Positions 1 through 7,618 of a DNA stretch of 21,344 bases are shown in pieces; the first letter of the stretch is position 1; each line of letters begins with the position of its first letter. The stretch is from JACQKT01 sp038063055 (GTDB lineage: Bacteria; Patescibacteriota; Minisyncoccia; UBA6257; 2-01-FULL-56-20). The notes under the pieces are model-generated. The model worked only from the letters and a program-made list of their open reading frames with translations, did not search any database and was not told the origin of the DNA. The translations under genes were made by a program, and so were the position numbers. The stretch lies in assembly GCA_038063055.1 (NCBI GenBank), contig JBBTVY010000017.1, positions 1 through 21,344 of the forward strand. The letters are read 5' to 3'.

Positions 1-496
1 AGGTGGTATTGCAATTAAAACTAATCCAGCCAATAGTATCGTTCCAGGCGTAATTCCGGAAATTTCCGCCGGCGTCTATATAAACCCGATAATTGGACTG
101 ATTGCAGCCGCCGGGGTTTTGGGCGCAATCGAAACTTATCCAGCCGTAGGTGTCGTTCCAGCCCCAGTTCGAAAGATTGCCGCTTCCGTCGTTGGTCACT
201 TGGTAATTACTCGTGATACATATATCGCCGCTTCTTGTCGTATGGCAATCCAGCGAAACATCTCCCGCGGAAGAGCTGGCATATCCTGTTAAATTCTGCG
301 ATCTGACCGTTATGGTGTTCGTGTTGTAAAAATCCATCCAACCTATAATGTCGCTCCAGGCCCAATGCGAAGTGGTTGACGCGCTGATGTTCGTGGCCGC
401 TTCTACGATATTGACCAAAAAAACAATGTTAGCGCAGAAAACAAACAGAAAAACCGCGATTCCGAATAAGTTTTTGAAAAAATTGCCTTTGAACAT
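1..496 (-). CDS. Secreted Trp-rich repeat protein (3' end beyond window)
   Basis: An open minus-strand frame runs from an ATG at 496 to the left edge with no stop (165 codons seen). Residues 1-33 look like a Sec signal peptide: Lys-containing start, long Phe/Leu/Val core, and an Ala-rich end near VEAA. The mature part holds three copies of a motif W-x-W-x-D-x-x-G-W-[MI]-x-F (HWAWSDIIGWMDF, NWGWNDTYGWISFDC, NYAWNDTIGWISFNC), spaced about 60 then 35 residues apart; the last two end in Cys. The start lies 3 nt past the stop of the upstream pilin-like gene, so it is probably the last gene seen of the pilus operon. I do not know a named function. Similar Trp repeats occur, as I recall, in surface proteins of candidate phyla. 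Export and a surface or adhesive role are inferred. The repeats probably continue outside the window. Confidence 0.72.
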   Translation of the reverse strand, partial: MFKGNFFKNLFGIAVFLFVFCANIVFLVNIVEAATNISASTTSHWAWSDIIGWMDFYNTNTITVRSQNLTGYASSSAGDVSLDCHTTRSGDICITSNYQVTNDGSGNLSNWGWNDTYGWISFDCAQNPGGCNQSNYRVYIDAGGNFRNYAWNDTIGWISFNCNTT

Positions 497-499
497 TTT

Positions 500-1756
500 T
501 TATTGCAACTGCATGATTATCGAACCAGTAGTCGTTGAATAATTTATGCTGGTTGATGTAGAAAATTTATTATTAATATTCGTTATCGGAGTATCCTGCC
601 CCGGCCCGCCAGACCAATCCGTCTGGTCAAAAACCCGATTGACGTATCTTGTCAGATAAGTCGAAAAAGAACTCGTGGGACCGCTCGCCCATCCATAAAC
701 GACGGTTACTTTCTTGGTTGAAGGGTCGTTCGTGCCGCCGCTGGAAAGGATTGCGCCGCTTCCGTCGCGGCCGACGTTGTCTATATAGAAATATCTCGTG
801 TATATGGCGCCGGCGTAAATAGTTTGCGCTTCGGTCGCGGACAAAATTCTGTTGTAGATTCTGACGTCGTCGATCGTCCCCGAATAATATCCGTCGTTCC
901 CCTTTCCTATTTCAAGAGCGTAGCTGTCGGTGTAGCTCCCGGTTGTCAGTGTCGTCGTGGCCACCAAGGAGCCATCAATGTATCCTGAAGTCAGACCAGT
1001 TGAACGCTTATGGGTGACAACCACATGAGTCCAGGAATTTTGCGGCACGGAGCCCAAATTAAGCGCGGAACAGGTTCCGCTGCCGTTCGACAAGCAAAAT
1101 TCCAACGGGTTGGCGTTCCGGGAACGAATCTCCCATCCCGTGCCGTTTAAATTAAAAGGCGCGCTCCCTTTTCTTATGAATCCCTGATTGGCGCTCGTCG
1201 CCGGAGTGTTGAACCAAAGAGACAGGGACAAGTCGCTATTCCCGAAGTTTATGGTCGAGCTGACGGGAACCGTCACATAAGCGCTTGAACCGTTGAAACT
1301 GCGGCATCCGGAAACTTTGCAGGAAGAAGAAAAAGTCGGGCTGTTGGTTAAAGTTCCCGAATTTCTGTTTCCCGAAAAATCGGAAGTTATAGTTCCCGCG
1401 GATTCGTCCAGTTTCCAGTAGCCAACCAGTCCGGAAGTCATGCCGTCCGTGACTATGCCTTCGGTGCCGGTCGCCGCGGAAAACGGGGATGAAGCGGAAA
1501 CAATAAAATATTTGTTCGCCGAAGTTGTAGCCAGATAGGAAACGTTATGCCAGCCGGCTTCTCCAAAAACGCTGACGCCGTCCAGAAGCTCCTTCCCGAG
1601 CGCGGAAGACACCTGGATCTTGTTCGCCTGCGCGTTGCCGCGTATCGAAGGCACTATGATGCTGGTGGCTCCTATTATCAAAATGGAACCCACCGATAAG
1701 GCAATCAGCATTTCCACCAAAGACAATCCTAAACGATTTAAAAATTTTTTGGACAT
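500..1756 (-). CDS. Type IV pilin-like protein with nested LamG/concanavalin-like domain
   Basis: 418 residues. The N-terminus is a prepilin leader: basic MSKKFLNRLG, then cleavage-type G10|LSLVE with the conserved Glu at +5, followed by a hydrophobic helix (about 11-34). Residues about 109-306 form a LamG-like jellyroll (Laminin_G_3/concanavalin-A-like). Its signs are the opening LVGYWKLDES, SFNGSSAYV, the central SWTHVVVTHK, YIDGSLV, and the closing GTIDDVRIYNR. Pilin-like sequence resumes after it (YTRYFYIDNVGRDG, then VTVVYGWASG), so the lectin-like domain looks inserted within a minor-pilin fold. The LamG part has two Cys pairs. Family knowledge gives carbohydrate or protein binding for LamG folds and pilus incorporation for proteins with such leaders. 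A minor-pilin adhesin role is inferred. It follows the 154-residue gene after a 109-nt gap with no clear terminator. Confidence 0.85.
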   Translation of the reverse strand: MSKKFLNRLGLSLVEMLIALSVGSILIIGATSIIVPSIRGNAQANKIQVSSALGKELLDGVSVFGEAGWHNVSYLATTSANKYFIVSASSPFSAATGTEGIVTDGMTSGLVGYWKLDESAGTITSDFSGNRNSGTLTNSPTFSSSCKVSGCRSFNGSSAYVTVPVSSTINFGNSDLSLSLWFNTPATSANQGFIRKGSAPFNLNGTGWEIRSRNANPLEFCLSNGSGTCSALNLGSVPQNSWTHVVVTHKRSTGLTSGYIDGSLVATTTLTTGSYTDSYALEIGKGNDGYYSGTIDDVRIYNRILSATEAQTIYAGAIYTRYFYIDNVGRDGSGAILSSGGTNDPSTKKVTVVYGWASGPTSSFSTYLTRYVNRVFDQTDWSGGPGQDTPITNINNKFSTSTSINYSTTTGSIIMQLQ

Positions 1757-1865
1757 CTTGAACGGTTCAGCGTTAATTGATGATTCAAGCGGCCGCCGAT
1801 TTAGAACGTGGCCGTGCGTCCGCCATTTTCAGAAATTAAATTTTCAGGTGAACATAAAAAGCGAG

Positions 1866-2330
1866 TCACTTCACCGAAAAATTCAAACTGAATGTGTCGC
1901 CGGCGCCGACATAAAAAATCGTCGGCAATTTGATGCTTGAAGCGCCGGATATGTTCATCTTGTATTCCCCCGGATTAACGTTAAAACTGTAAGAGCCGTC
2001 CGCCGACAAATTACTCTTATATTTCTCCGCGCCGGTTTTAGAATCAGACAATATAACGATTATCGAAGAGAATTTGACTGCGGAAGAATTTGTACTGGCT
2101 GTTCCCCTGACAATACCGTATGTGACATTTCCCTGCGGCGTTCCGGTTGTCCCTCCTGTTTTTGAGCCGTTCGAAGTTGTCTTGGTTCCCGCGTCTGTTG
2201 CCGTTTGACCAGAAGGGCTAACCGAATTCCCCCAGTTCAAAGGATTTAACCCAGGAAAAAAGTAGATTGCCGCCCCGATCACAATGATCGCGGCAACTAT
2301 TACAATTAATAAAGAAGTTTTCATGTTCAT
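1866..2330 (-). CDS. Small membrane-anchored protein with Ser/Thr/Gly linker and beta-sandwich domain
   Basis: 154 residues. One hydrophobic helix (about 5-24) follows a short start. A Ser/Thr/Gly-rich linker (about 36-68) comes next, then a compact C-terminal domain of about 85 residues. The pattern SADGSYSFNVNPGEYKMNISG is typical of carboxypeptidase-regulatory-like or transthyretin-like beta-sandwich domains. No catalytic motif is visible. The start could be the ATG at 2330 or the one at 2324 (MKTSLL); the only purine-rich stretch (GAAG) is better spaced for the latter. It begins 13 nt after the stop of the 1318-residue gene, so the two are very likely co-transcribed. A surface-exposed accessory of the pilus or adhesin locus is inferred; the exact role is unknown. 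Confidence 0.72.
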   Translation of the reverse strand: MNMKTSLLIVIVAAIIVIGAAIYFFPGLNPLNWGNSVSPSGQTATDAGTKTTSNGSKTGGTTGTPQGNVTYGIVRGTASTNSSAVKFSSIIVILSDSKTGAEKYKSNLSADGSYSFNVNPGEYKMNISGASSIKLPTIFYVGAGDTFSLNFSVK

Positions 2331-2343
2331 TGCTTCAGTCGTT

Positions 2344-5300
2344 TTATTGTATCACAATTCCCTTCTTTTTTCGTTTCCGGTATAAAATAACGACCGAAGC
2401 GACGCCAATTATAAGAATTACTCCCCAGAGGAAATTTTGATTTTCAGAATAAGCGCCTAAAACCAAGCCCAATGCCGGCAGCGCGGCCAAAAGAGTATTT
2501 TTTCTATTTTCGGGCGGGATGGCCGCGAATTGCTTTTCCGGCGTCAGCATTGCGCCGGCACCAGAATATTTTCCTAAAATAACATACCGGTTCACGGGCA
2601 TGGAGTTTTGGGTGTCGTTCGAGTAAGTGACGCTGTGCGTGTGAGCGCTGGCAGCGCCTGCTGAGCCGGCTCCAAGTCTGTTGTTTGAACCTCCGGTGTC
2701 GGCGGTGCTTGTTATTGCTGTATTGCCATGATTGTGAGTCAGACGTCCGCCGGTGGCGCCGAAAGTTTGAGCTCCCTTAAGTAGCCGGTCGCTATACGCG
2801 CTACCGGAAGTTGAAACAGAGCTCCAGCCCGGAGGCAAAGAACCCGCGTTGTTAAACATAGCTATCAAATTCGCCGGCGGAGAAGATGTTGTTGTCAGCT
2901 GGCCGAAAACGACGCTTATGTAGAGCGGGTCGCTTGATGTGGCTGTGGCTGCGACCCCTCCGGCGGCAAGAGTGTGCGTGTGGACGTTCGCGGCGTGAGC
3001 TGTATTCGGATTGGTTGTTCCGGCAGCAAGAGTGCTGGCGCTGGCGGCTCCGGATGTGACCGTTGAAGATATTGTGTGCTGGTGCGTAGCTGAACCTCCT
3101 GTCGATGTCGTGTTTTCTCCGCCGCGGAGATAATTGCCTTCAAGCGCGGAATAGTAAGTCCAATTGGCAGGCATAGAGCTTGAAGAAGTGTCAAAAATGC
3201 CTATGGCGCCATTTGGAATTTGGCTTGGATTATTGGCTTTTATAAAGACGAGGTTCTTATATGGAGGACGAATATCGCCGGTGGCGGTCGTAAAGTTGCC
3301 CCAGGTGTGAGTGTGGGTGCTTACCGGAAAAGAGCTGCCTGCCGGCCAGTTCTGACCCGCGGACGCGCCGTTTGCGGCGCTTACGAATGTTGCGGCATGG
3401 CTGACGGTATCGGCGCCGGAAGTGGCGTTGCCGTAAGTGGAACTCGCTCTCGGGAAAGCGCCGTAAAAATCACTGCCAGCCGAACAATCAAGACATGTCC
3501 AGCCGCTCGGGATGCTTGCTGGATTTTCCCAGGCGAGAATCGTGTCCGCGAAAGGTCCCGTTGTCTTGGGGCTCGCGGAACTTAAAGATGTTTTTATTCC
3601 ATCCACGTTTTGGGCCTCGACTTTGAAGTAGTAAGTTGTGGAAGTGGCTAAATTGCTGACAACGAAATTCGTCAGCTGGGTGTTCGACATCCAGACCTCA
3701 ACCGTGCTGGTGCCGCTTCCCGCGGAGTTGACCCAGAAGCCGTTCCATCTTGAATCTGTCGTCGAAGAAACGAATAGCGCGAAAGAAGTGGATGGGCTGG
3801 AAGTTGGGTTGCCGTTGGGGGCGTTGGTGAATGTGAGAGAAGAACTGGCGACATTTGAAAGCGTAGCTGTTCCCGGAACGTTTGCGATGGTATATACGGT
3901 CGAGGTTGGGGTCGAGGGACTGCCTATATTTACTGCGGGAGTAGCCGAATCTTCCGCCTTCACCGTATACCCATAGCACTTGTTGACCTGCAATCCGGAA
4001 TTCGCGTATGAAGACGATGACTGCCAGCTCGATGAGGCGCCTCCGGTTCCGTTGTCCTGCGAACAGGAAGCGTAGGTGAAAAGATAATTGACTGGAGGAG
4101 AAAGGGCGTCAGTGGCTGTCGTAGCCGTCATGGAAATGGAGGATGTTGAGGCGGCAGACGGAGCCGAGGCCCATGTTTCCGGATTCGGAGTGGGAGCCGT
4201 AGTGTCTGTTTGAGTAGTGGTTCCCGACGAAGCCGGGCCCAAAGCCGTTTTCACGCCATCCACGTTTTGGGCCTCGACTTTGAAGTAGTAAGTTGTTGAA
4301 TTGGACAGGTCGCTTATCACAAAATTCGTCAGCTGGGTGTTCGACATCCAGACCTCAACCGTGCTGGTGCCGTTTCCCGCGGAGTTGACCCAGAAGCCGT
4401 TCCATCTTGAATCTGTCGTCGAAGAAACGAATAGCGCGAAAGAAGTGGATGGGCTGGAAGTTGGGTTGCCGTTGGGGGCGTTGGTGAATGTGAGAGAAGA
4501 ACTGGCGACATTTGAAAGCGTAGCTGTTCCCGGAACGTTTGCGATGGTATATACGGTCGAGGTTGGGGTCGAGGGACTGCCTATATTTACTGCGGGAGTA
4601 GCCGAATCTTCCGCCTTCACCGTATACCCATAGCACTTGTTGACCTGCAATCCGGAATTCGCGTATGAAGACGATGACTGCCAGCTCGATGAGGCGCCTC
4701 CGGTTCCGTTGTCCTGCGAACAGGAAGCGTAGGTGAAAAGATAATTGACTGGAGGAGAAAGGGCGTCAGTGGCTGTCGTAGCCGTCATGGAAATGGAGGA
4801 TGTTGAGGCGGCAGACGGAGCCGAGGCCCATGTTTCCGGATTCGGAGTGGGAGCCGTAGTGTCTGTTTGAGTAGTGGTTCCCGACGAAGCCGGGCCCAAA
4901 GCCGTTTTCACGCCATCCACGTTTTGGGCCTCGACTTTGAAGTAGTATGTAGTGGACGGCTTCAAACCGCTTATGACGAAACTGGTTAATTGCGAATTAC
5001 TCATCCAGACCTCCGATGTGCTTGTTCCTGTTCCGGCGGAATTGACCCAGAAACCGTTCCATGCGGAATCGGTTGTTGAAGCAATAACCGCGAATGAAGT
5101 GGAGGGACTGGAGGTAGGGTTGTTGTTTGGGTCATTGGTCAAAGTCATGCTTGAACTCGCAATTCCCGAAAGAGTCGGCGCTCCGGGAACATTAGCCAGC
5201 GTGTAGACGTTGGGAGTTGCCGACGGACTGGTTTCGTTAGGAGTCGGCTCCGCCGAATCTCTTGCTTTTACGGTATACCCATAACACTTGTTCACCTGCA

Positions 5301-6300
5301 ATCCGGAATTCGCGTATGAAGACGATGACTGCCACGCGGAAGAAGCGCCGCCTGTGCCGACATCCTGCGCGCAGGAAGCGTAGGTGAAGAAATAATTTGT
5401 CGGAGAAGAACTGGCATCGGTAGCCGTAGTCGCAGTCATAGAAACCGAAGAACTCGAAACGGCGGCGGGGGCGGATGCCCAGGTCATCGGATTTGGGGTC
5501 GGAGCGACAAAGTCAGTTTGGACAACGGCGGTTGTCGTAAACGTGGCGTTACTCGAAGTGGATGTGCCGCCCGAATTAACCGATTGGACCTGATAGTGGT
5601 AGGTGGTACTCGACGAAAGAGAAGTAAGATTTATGGTATGACTTCTTACCTGCGATGAATCCGAGGAAGAAAGGCCATAACTTGAAGTAAGGCCGTAATT
5701 GACTTTTGAATCGGCGTTCTGGTCCGTGTCCCAAACGACTTTGGCGGCGCTCGGAGTTATGTTGGACACATAAATGTTGGCTATAGCCGGAGCCAAAGAC
5801 AAATAACTCACCGCCCCGGAAGAAGCTACGCCAATGGTAAAGGAGTCGAAAACTCCGCTCTTAACGAGATAAATTCTTACGGAAGTAGAAGCTGAAGCGT
5901 TGCCGCTTATCTGGCTGAAAGTTATGTTGGTGGAAGAACCAGGCGATATGCTCGATGAATCGTAAGCTACTGTTTGCGGAAGCTTATAGTGTCCGATTAC
6001 GGTCGAACTGCCGTAATTTGACGAATAAAAAAGCGCGTAAAATGGCGTCGTGGTTGAATTTTCGAAATGAACGCCCCAGCTGGTGCTGGAAGTTTGGGAA
6101 ACGGAACGGGCTCTCGCTTCGCGGAGCAAAGAAGTAATTTGCTGGGCCGTATTCGTCAAGTCCGTCTGTCCCCTTTTCCCCACGAGCGAGGTGGTGGTTA
6201 ACAGGGATACAACGCCGATTATGCCGATAACCATAACAAGCTCGATGACCGTCATGCCTTTCTTGCCGGTGGCGCTGTTTTTTAGAAGGAAAACCATCAT
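2344..6300 (-). CDS. Giant pilin-like adhesin: prepilin leader, FnIII-like repeats, collar-like modules, C-terminal anchor
   Basis: 1318 residues. Residues 1-19 are a prepilin leader with G15|MTVIE (Glu at +5) and a hydrophobic helix, followed by a GspH/FimT-like pilin part to about 170. A fibronectin-III-like domain spans about 172-257 (VVWDTD, TTYHYQV). Three 219-residue repeat units follow (about 264-920), each with a Cys-containing half and an FnIII-like half ending TTYYFKVEAQNVDG. Residues about 921-1245 hold three modules resembling phage tail-collar/microcystin-dependent-protein domains: IPSGW, MPANW and LPPGW openings, five HxH pairs (996/998, 1073/1075, 1107/1109, 1189/1191, 1220/1222), and closings such as YKNLVFIKA. 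The C-terminus has a hydrophobic stretch (1269-1284), a membrane helix (1290-1307) and the basic tail YRKRKKKG. It lies 36 nt after pilC. The domains suggest a pilus-linked or cell-anchored adhesin; the target is unknown. It is far longer than ordinary pilins (about 150-200 residues). Confidence 0.85.
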   Translation of the reverse strand: MMVFLLKNSATGKKGMTVIELVMVIGIIGVVSLLTTTSLVGKRGQTDLTNTAQQITSLLREARARSVSQTSSTSWGVHFENSTTTPFYALFYSSNYGSSTVIGHYKLPQTVAYDSSSISPGSSTNITFSQISGNASASTSVRIYLVKSGVFDSFTIGVASSGAVSYLSLAPAIANIYVSNITPSAAKVVWDTDQNADSKVNYGLTSSYGLSSSDSSQVRSHTINLTSLSSSTTYHYQVQSVNSGGTSTSSNATFTTTAVVQTDFVAPTPNPMTWASAPAAVSSSSVSMTATTATDASSSPTNYFFTYASCAQDVGTGGASSAWQSSSSYANSGLQVNKCYGYTVKARDSAEPTPNETSPSATPNVYTLANVPGAPTLSGIASSSMTLTNDPNNNPTSSPSTSFAVIASTTDSAWNGFWVNSAGTGTSTSEVWMSNSQLTSFVISGLKPSTTYYFKVEAQNVDGVKTALGPASSGTTTQTDTTAPTPNPETWASAPSAASTSSISMTATTATDALSPPVNYLFTYASCSQDNGTGGASSSWQSSSSYANSGLQVNKCYGYTVKAEDSATPAVNIGSPSTPTSTVYTIANVPGTATLSNVASSSLTFTNAPNGNPTSSPSTSFALFVSSTTDSRWNGFWVNSAGNGTSTVEVWMSNTQLTNFVISDLSNSTTYYFKVEAQNVDGVKTALGPASSGTTTQTDTTAPTPNPETWASAPSAASTSSISMTATTATDALSPPVNYLFTYASCSQDNGTGGASSSWQSSSSYANSGLQVNKCYGYTVKAEDSATPAVNIGSPSTPTSTVYTIANVPGTATLSNVASSSLTFTNAPNGNPTSSPSTSFALFVSSTTDSRWNGFWVNSAGSGTSTVEVWMSNTQLTNFVVSNLATSTTYYFKVEAQNVDGIKTSLSSASPKTTGPFADTILAWENPASIPSGWTCLDCSAGSDFYGAFPRASSTYGNATSGADTVSHAATFVSAANGASAGQNWPAGSSFPVSTHTHTWGNFTTATGDIRPPYKNLVFIKANNPSQIPNGAIGIFDTSSSSMPANWTYYSALEGNYLRGGENTTSTGGSATHQHTISSTVTSGAASASTLAAGTTNPNTAHAANVHTHTLAAGGVAATATSSDPLYISVVFGQLTTTSSPPANLIAMFNNAGSLPPGWSSVSTSGSAYSDRLLKGAQTFGATGGRLTHNHGNTAITSTADTGGSNNRLGAGSAGAASAHTHSVTYSNDTQNSMPVNRYVILGKYSGAGAMLTPEKQFAAIPPENRKNTLLAALPALGLVLGAYSENQNFLWGVILIIGVASVVILYRKRKKKGIVIQ
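3601..4914 (-). repeat. Two near-identical 657-bp in-frame tandem repeat units
   Basis: Units 3601-4257 and 4258-4914 lie in tandem inside the giant adhesin gene. The stretch 3665-4290 matches 4322-4947 (626 bp) with one visible difference, C at 3716 against T at 4373, giving Ser or Asn in G[S/N]GTSTVEV. The remaining unit-to-unit variation is confined mainly to 3639-3664. A third unit (about 4915-5571) has the same 219-codon length but has clearly diverged. This is a very recent duplication or gene-conversion event, and could also be sensitive to assembly error. Confidence 0.93.
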
Positions 6301-6336
6301 TTATGATTTTTAAATTTCACCTTATTGCCTTCCGAA

Positions 6337-7542
6337 TTAGAATTGGGTGGTCAATTGATAAATCGGCACGATAATCGACAGAGCTATGCTGGCCACCAAA
6401 AATCCCATAATCAGGAGAAGCGCCGGCTCAAGCAGTGAAACCAGCGTGCTTATTCCTTCCTCGATGCTTGTTTTGTAAAAATCCGACAAAGTTTTGAGAA
6501 TTTCTTCGAGATGCCCCGCTTTCTCCGAAATGGAGATGAGACTGCTGACTACGTTCGGGAAAACCGGTTCGCGCCTGAAAGCTTCACCTATGGTCAGACC
6601 CCTTGCCAGGCCTTCTTCTCCAATCCTTTTCAGGCTGATTTTAAACTTTTCCGAACCGACGACCTCGGAAGTGATGTTGATCGCCTGGACTATCGGCAAA
6701 CCCGCCTTCATCAGAGAACCGAAAGTGGAAGCGAAACTTTCTATGGCCATATCGCGGTATATTTTTTTTATAATCGGAAGATTTTCAAGTATTCTGCTGG
6801 CCATGCGTCTGCCTGCCAGATTTTTCCAGAAAAAGTAGGTGGCGGAAAGAATAATCGTCAAAGCTATAATGCTTAAAAGGATTATATTGTGGCCTATGAA
6901 AAGGCCTATTCCGAAAACTATTCTTGAAAATATCGGCGGGGTGATTCCTGCCTGGGAAAAAGCGTCTGCTATTTTGGGAAGGGCGAAAGTGACGAGAAAT
7001 ACAACGATTAAAATCGACATAACCGAGAGAATAATGGGATAAATGAACGCAGACCTTATTTTGCTTTTCAGTTCCGCTTCGCGCTGGAGCGAGACGCTCA
7101 AGTCGTCAAAAGTTTGCTGGAGATTGCCGGAAGTTTCGGAGGCTTTGATGAGATTCACGAAAACCAGGGAAAAAGTCCTTGGATATTTTGCGAAGACCTC
7201 ATAAAAAGGCCGGCCGGCGCTGATATTTTCCCTGACTTCAATCAGAAAATTTCTCATTGAAGGCTTATTGAAGTCCGATATTAAAATGTTGATTGCCGAA
7301 AGAAGGTCCGTGCCGACCTTAAGCATAAGCGACATATACTTGGTGAGAAAAAGCTTGTCGGTCAATGTTATTTTGTCGAACAACCCGAAAAGGCCGCCCT
7401 TTGTCGCTTTGAGCGGCTCCACAGAAACCGGCTTAAGTTCTTTTTGCGAAAGGAAATAAAGAACTTGATTGAGGCTGTCGGCTTCCATTTCGGCTTCGAT
7501 TACTTTCCCGTTTTTGTCCGCCGCCGAATATCTATAGAGCAT
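6337..7542 (-). CDS. pilC: Type IV pilus inner-membrane platform protein PilC (GspF family)
   Basis: 401 residues, the usual length of PilC/GspF. Two homologous T2SSF domains are visible. The first (about 65-190) contains FLTKYMSLMLKVGTDLLSAI and GNLQQTFDDLS. The second (about 265-390) contains FASTFGSLMKAGLPIVQAI and GHLEEILKTLSDFY. Membrane helices sit at about 168-192, 212-235 and 375-398. The N-terminus (YRYSAADKNGKVIEAEMEAD) is typical. The protein anchors the pilus machine in the cytoplasmic membrane and couples the assembly ATPase to pilin polymerisation. It follows pilB after 76 AT-rich nt and precedes the giant adhesin, consistent with one assembly operon. No Shine-Dalgarno motif precedes the ATG. 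Confidence 0.96.
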   Translation of the reverse strand: MLYRYSAADKNGKVIEAEMEADSLNQVLYFLSQKELKPVSVEPLKATKGGLFGLFDKITLTDKLFLTKYMSLMLKVGTDLLSAINILISDFNKPSMRNFLIEVRENISAGRPFYEVFAKYPRTFSLVFVNLIKASETSGNLQQTFDDLSVSLQREAELKSKIRSAFIYPIILSVMSILIVVFLVTFALPKIADAFSQAGITPPIFSRIVFGIGLFIGHNIILLSIIALTIILSATYFFWKNLAGRRMASRILENLPIIKKIYRDMAIESFASTFGSLMKAGLPIVQAINITSEVVGSEKFKISLKRIGEEGLARGLTIGEAFRREPVFPNVVSSLISISEKAGHLEEILKTLSDFYKTSIEEGISTLVSLLEPALLLIMGFLVASIALSIIVPIYQLTTQF

Positions 7543-7618
7543 GCTGTTTGATGTTAATTATTAATTTTCAATGATCGATTAACGGTTTTAAATAAATTTG
7601 CGATTTGTAAGTCGGGAT

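Noticed and set aside
1757..1865. Terminator or promoter in the 109-nt gap before the LamG pilin gene
   Set aside because: No GC-rich stem with a T tract and no convincing -35/-10 pair were found; only short inverted repeats (cttgaa...ttcaag) that may be chance.
2350..2540. LPXTG-type or PEP-CTERM sorting signal at the C-terminus of the giant adhesin
   Set aside because: There is a membrane helix and basic tail, but no LPXTG or PEP motif before it.
3638..4636. Duplicate small frames on both strands (for example 3698-3979 and 4355-4636)
   Set aside because: These are shadows of the adhesin gene and are identical only because they lie in the duplicated 657-bp unit.
3601..4914. Possible CRISPR or transposon as cause of the repeats
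   Set aside because: Units are 657 bp, in frame and contiguous without spacers, and code for domain repeats; no transposase or terminal inverted repeats are present.
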